Positions 61,401 through 64,000 of a stretch of 64,000 nucleotides of DNA are shown here, piece by piece. How positions within the stretch are numbered: the first letter of the stretch is position 1; each line of letters begins with the position of its first letter. The stretch is from Atopsyche davidsoni (lineage: Eukaryota; Arthropoda; Insecta; Trichoptera; Hydrobiosidae), in contig JAILWY010000026.1 in the NCBI GenBank assembly GCA_022113835.1, positions 10,753,001-10,817,000 of the forward strand, given 5' to 3'. The notes under the pieces are model-generated. The model was not told the DNA's origin. It did no database searches and was given only the letters and a program-made list of their open reading frames with translations. Position numbers and translations under genes: made by a program.

Positions 61401-63396
61401 CAGTTATTAAATGTCCATCACTCATACAATAAACCTATCATTATCCTATACGTACTATTGACAATGGTAATATCTGACGAGTTCACTATAGTGAATTTGA
61501 GTAAGTCATCATAAGTATACATATTTCACATTTTCACACAACACTATTTAGTTTTAATAATAAATAATTACATTTAATTTGACCTAGATCCCATCATGTG
61601 AAGGCAAACACAGAAAAGAAAATTGCGATATGCTTGCTTAATCTTTATTAATATTGAAATCAATGTTTCGTTTTCATATTTATTTAATTGCTTGAAATTT
61701 CACCTTTGTGCTATTTACTCTCGTCGTTTATGTAAGGTAACGAAATATAAGAATGTTAGAAGATGGGAAATGTAATCCATTTTAAATATAGTGCTTAATT
61801 TGAGGTTGGAATTTTTATATATTATTTATTAAAAATAAAAAAAGTCATGCATTATCAAATATTACAATCTTTTTATGGAGACAGTAATGGTGTCATTTAA
61901 ATGTTTAAAATAATCCAAATTTCTGAAATGTTTTAAGTTGGATGCAGTTACATACCTGTCTCTCGATTCTGAATGATTCTTTGACGTTATAATATACTTG
62001 CTACTGATAACTATCGCAAGTAATTATTATAATTATTAAATAACTCACTATTTATTACTAAAAATCACCGTCTCCGATAAAATTAATTAAAAAATAATTG
62101 CTAGTTGTGCAATAATTCATCCAAAGTTGTTTTTTTTAAGTATACTGAATATACAATAAATACTGATTGACCAAATTTCAAAAGTTGTAAATGTAAATTT
62201 TTTTCTCGCCTGTTGAGGTTCTTTTGGTATTTTACAATACAAAAATACGAGCCATAAATTTTGTTCAATGCCGATTGTTCAAATAGAAGATCGATATTGT
62301 ATAAATTTACAAACAACTTTATTACTAACACACCAATCATCTTATTGATTGTATCTTTCTTCTAAGAAATACGTCTTTTTGTTCATGCGCTGAGCTGTAT
62401 CTCTTCGAAAAGATTATTCAATATTTTTATAATTTATCTATCTGACTATAAATATTTACGTTTTATTTATGAAAGTATTTTCAATGTTTCATTAACACTA
62501 ATGAACAAAAGAAGCAGTCGTTTGTCATAAAATGATAGTTATAGATTCAATAAATTTAAAGTTTATTTAATCAATTAATATTGTCCTGTAATTATATTTA
62601 AAAAATTGTTCACTTCCACGTTAATCTTGATAGAACTAGGATTATATTATTACCGGCACCATCTTAATGTAGATAAAATCAGTAAATAAATATGTTTATA
62701 TAATAAGGAATCGTGTTTACTATTGGAAAAATATTTTTACATCCATACAATCATCTAACAGTTTCTGCTATTTATTTAGAAAATATGTTGTTTCAAAACT
62801 TATGAAACTGAAATATTGCCAATATTTTTGAAGTATTAGAAAATTTACAAATATATTATTGTTTTATATAAATATTGTTTTCTATTATTGGTGATCTTGT
62901 GATGATTTAGGCACTGAACTCTTAGATATTCCTTTTATTTTATCATCATCAACAATGACCACACGGTTAGCAATATCAAATATTTCTGAACAAGACACAA
63001 ATTTATTTTTATATAATCATAGATAAATATTATATATAAATATGATATATAATAAAATAGTATTGTTTTATAAAAAATATAAATACTTCGCTTACTGATA
63101 TTGATGCTCGTATCATTGATAATTTCATCTCTCTCTCTTAAATGTTGTCATTTTCTCGTTTGTATACAGTTAACGAAATTTTACTTGTTGCGTCGCGAAA
63201 ATTAGCCGTGTTAAAAAAAAAGCAGGAATAACACTCAAATATTCTTAAAATAATATAAATTATAAAAATGACATAATATTAACATATAAAGGCACACGTG
63301 TATGAAAACTTATTTATGTCATTTGTAAAATTTACCTGGTGCAGCGAGCGTTGAAGCCAGTGAGGCCAAAACAAGAAGAAGCATTCTCGGGAACAT
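58449..63396 (-). CDS. Lectin G: secreted dual-CRD C-type lectin, duplicate of lectin F
   Basis: Five exons: 63396-63336, 61198-60929, 60276-60082, 59506-59252 and 58609-58449; 942 nt, 313 aa, exon lengths as in lectin F. The signal peptide is MFPRMLLLVLASLASTLAA. CRD1 differs from F at the binding site: GEPDD replaces GEPND, and SAD replaces FID where Y/W-N-D is normal, so mannose-type binding is probably lost or altered. CRD2 is almost identical to F, with NQPDN and LNDVGC, and ends CEKVVK. The pattern suggests CRD1 is diverging while CRD2 is kept. Confidence 0.9.
59044..59225. mobile_element. MITE in intron 4 of lectin G
   Basis: The orthologous copy of the MITE at 51856. The terminal repeats are AAAGCCTCCACACGCGTAGC and, inverted, AAAGGCCTCTACACACTTAGC-like. 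It retains better ends than the lectin F copy. Confidence 0.7.
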
Positions 63397-64000
63397 TTTA
63401 TTTTTTTTGTCTAACGTTAGGTCTGCCCGGCCACAGCTTTGAAACTGGTTAATTTTGCTATGAGGAGAGCTGGTGTTTGACCTCTGAAAGCGCCTACCGG
63501 TTCTGAGGACTCCACGGCCACTAACAATGGTTCGATTGGATTCTCATTTTTTCCACGTTTGATTAGTTTTTTTCTTTAATTTCAAAATGCCAATGCCAAT
63601 CGATTAAAGAACCCAGTTTCCTTGAGAATGGCAAGTTCTTAAAATTTACAATATTGATTCATTTGCTTTGGTAATTTTTTTCGGTATAAGCAGAAAATAT
63701 TAAACTTTAAATTATCTGATTGCAGAATATTTTAAGATAGTGACGAAAGATTTTTGATTTTAGTCGAATTTCATAAAAATAAACGGAAATTTAATTCAGG
63801 GAAAAATAATAACGTCTGTTTTTTTGAAATATTATTTTCGCTCAATTTGTTAATGCCAACGTGAAAGGTTGGGAAAACCGGTCAATGCAAAAAACATTAT
63901 ATTACTTGTTGTTAGTTACTAGTATCAAGATGATACAGGTACGATGATCATCAGTTCAACTTCTTTGTTTCCTTTTTTTTGTTCTAAATACCGAAGCCTT
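63397..64000. other. Upstream flank of lectin G to the window edge
   Basis: The first 130 bp matches the conserved upstream block of lectin F. The rest remains collinear with 56090-56445. No gene is seen. Confidence 0.5.

Larger units (their letters stand above)
58022..64000. repeat. Right copy of the tandem segmental duplication (lectin G unit)
   Basis: Collinear with 50878-56445; see that entry. Exon lengths are identical to those of lectin F. It runs to the window edge. Confidence 0.82.

Overview
The window looks like insect nuclear DNA, most likely from a moth or butterfly: an AT-rich background, short exons with GT-AG introns, many transposon insertions, and a tandem cluster of secreted multi-domain C-type lectins of the immulectin type known from Lepidoptera. 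The species cannot be named from the sequence alone. All exon models here were built by hand from reading frames, splice signals and comparison of the paralogues with each other; no database search was run.

Layout. Positions 1-20000 are almost free of genes. The only convincing coding piece is one plus-strand exon of a BEN-domain protein (10588-10804), set among AT-rich DNA with scattered GC-rich islands, a fold-back repeat (14.1-14.3 kb) and a strong G5C-repeat CpG island (15.7-16.3 kb). From 20.6 kb to the end, seven C-type lectin genes lie head-to-tail on the minus strand (named A-G here): A 20616-22873, B 23829-30270, C 31963-34996, D 37884-43168, E 46462-49862, F 51301-55957, G 58449-63396. 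A relic of an eighth, C-like gene lies at 36916-37706. A/B and F/G are tandem segmental duplicates.

Gene architecture. Each gene has a signal-peptide exon followed by pairs of exons, and each pair encodes one carbohydrate-recognition domain (CRD). Apart from intron 1 of A and B (phase 2), every intron is phase 1, so an exon pair is a symmetric module that can be copied without breaking frame. A, B, C, F and G have two CRDs (313-327 aa), E has three (460 aa) and D has four (635 aa if uninterrupted). The last CRD is always a long form, with an extra N-terminal cysteine pair, and is usually QPD (galactose type). Preceding CRDs are short forms, mostly EPN (mannose type). A and B have lost the calcium/sugar motifs in their second CRD and gained two cysteines there.

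Mobile DNA. Lectin D is interrupted inside a coding exon by a 1030-bp piggyBac-type element with TTAA duplication. Intron 2 of B holds a Penelope-like retroelement as two head-to-head copies with 1024-bp arms that appear identical. Intron 1 of B holds an 858-bp insertion with 8-bp target duplication. Intron 1 of F holds a second, deleted piggyBac-like element and a Tigger/pogo-like MITE, both absent from G. A 1.7-kb hAT-type element, carrying a 51-bp minisatellite and a nested fold-back, ends about 100 bp beyond the stop codon of E.

Function. Known immulectins are secreted pattern-recognition proteins that bind microbial sugars and promote agglutination, encapsulation and melanisation. The cluster is best read as a fast-evolving immune lectin array that varies in CRD number and sugar specificity.
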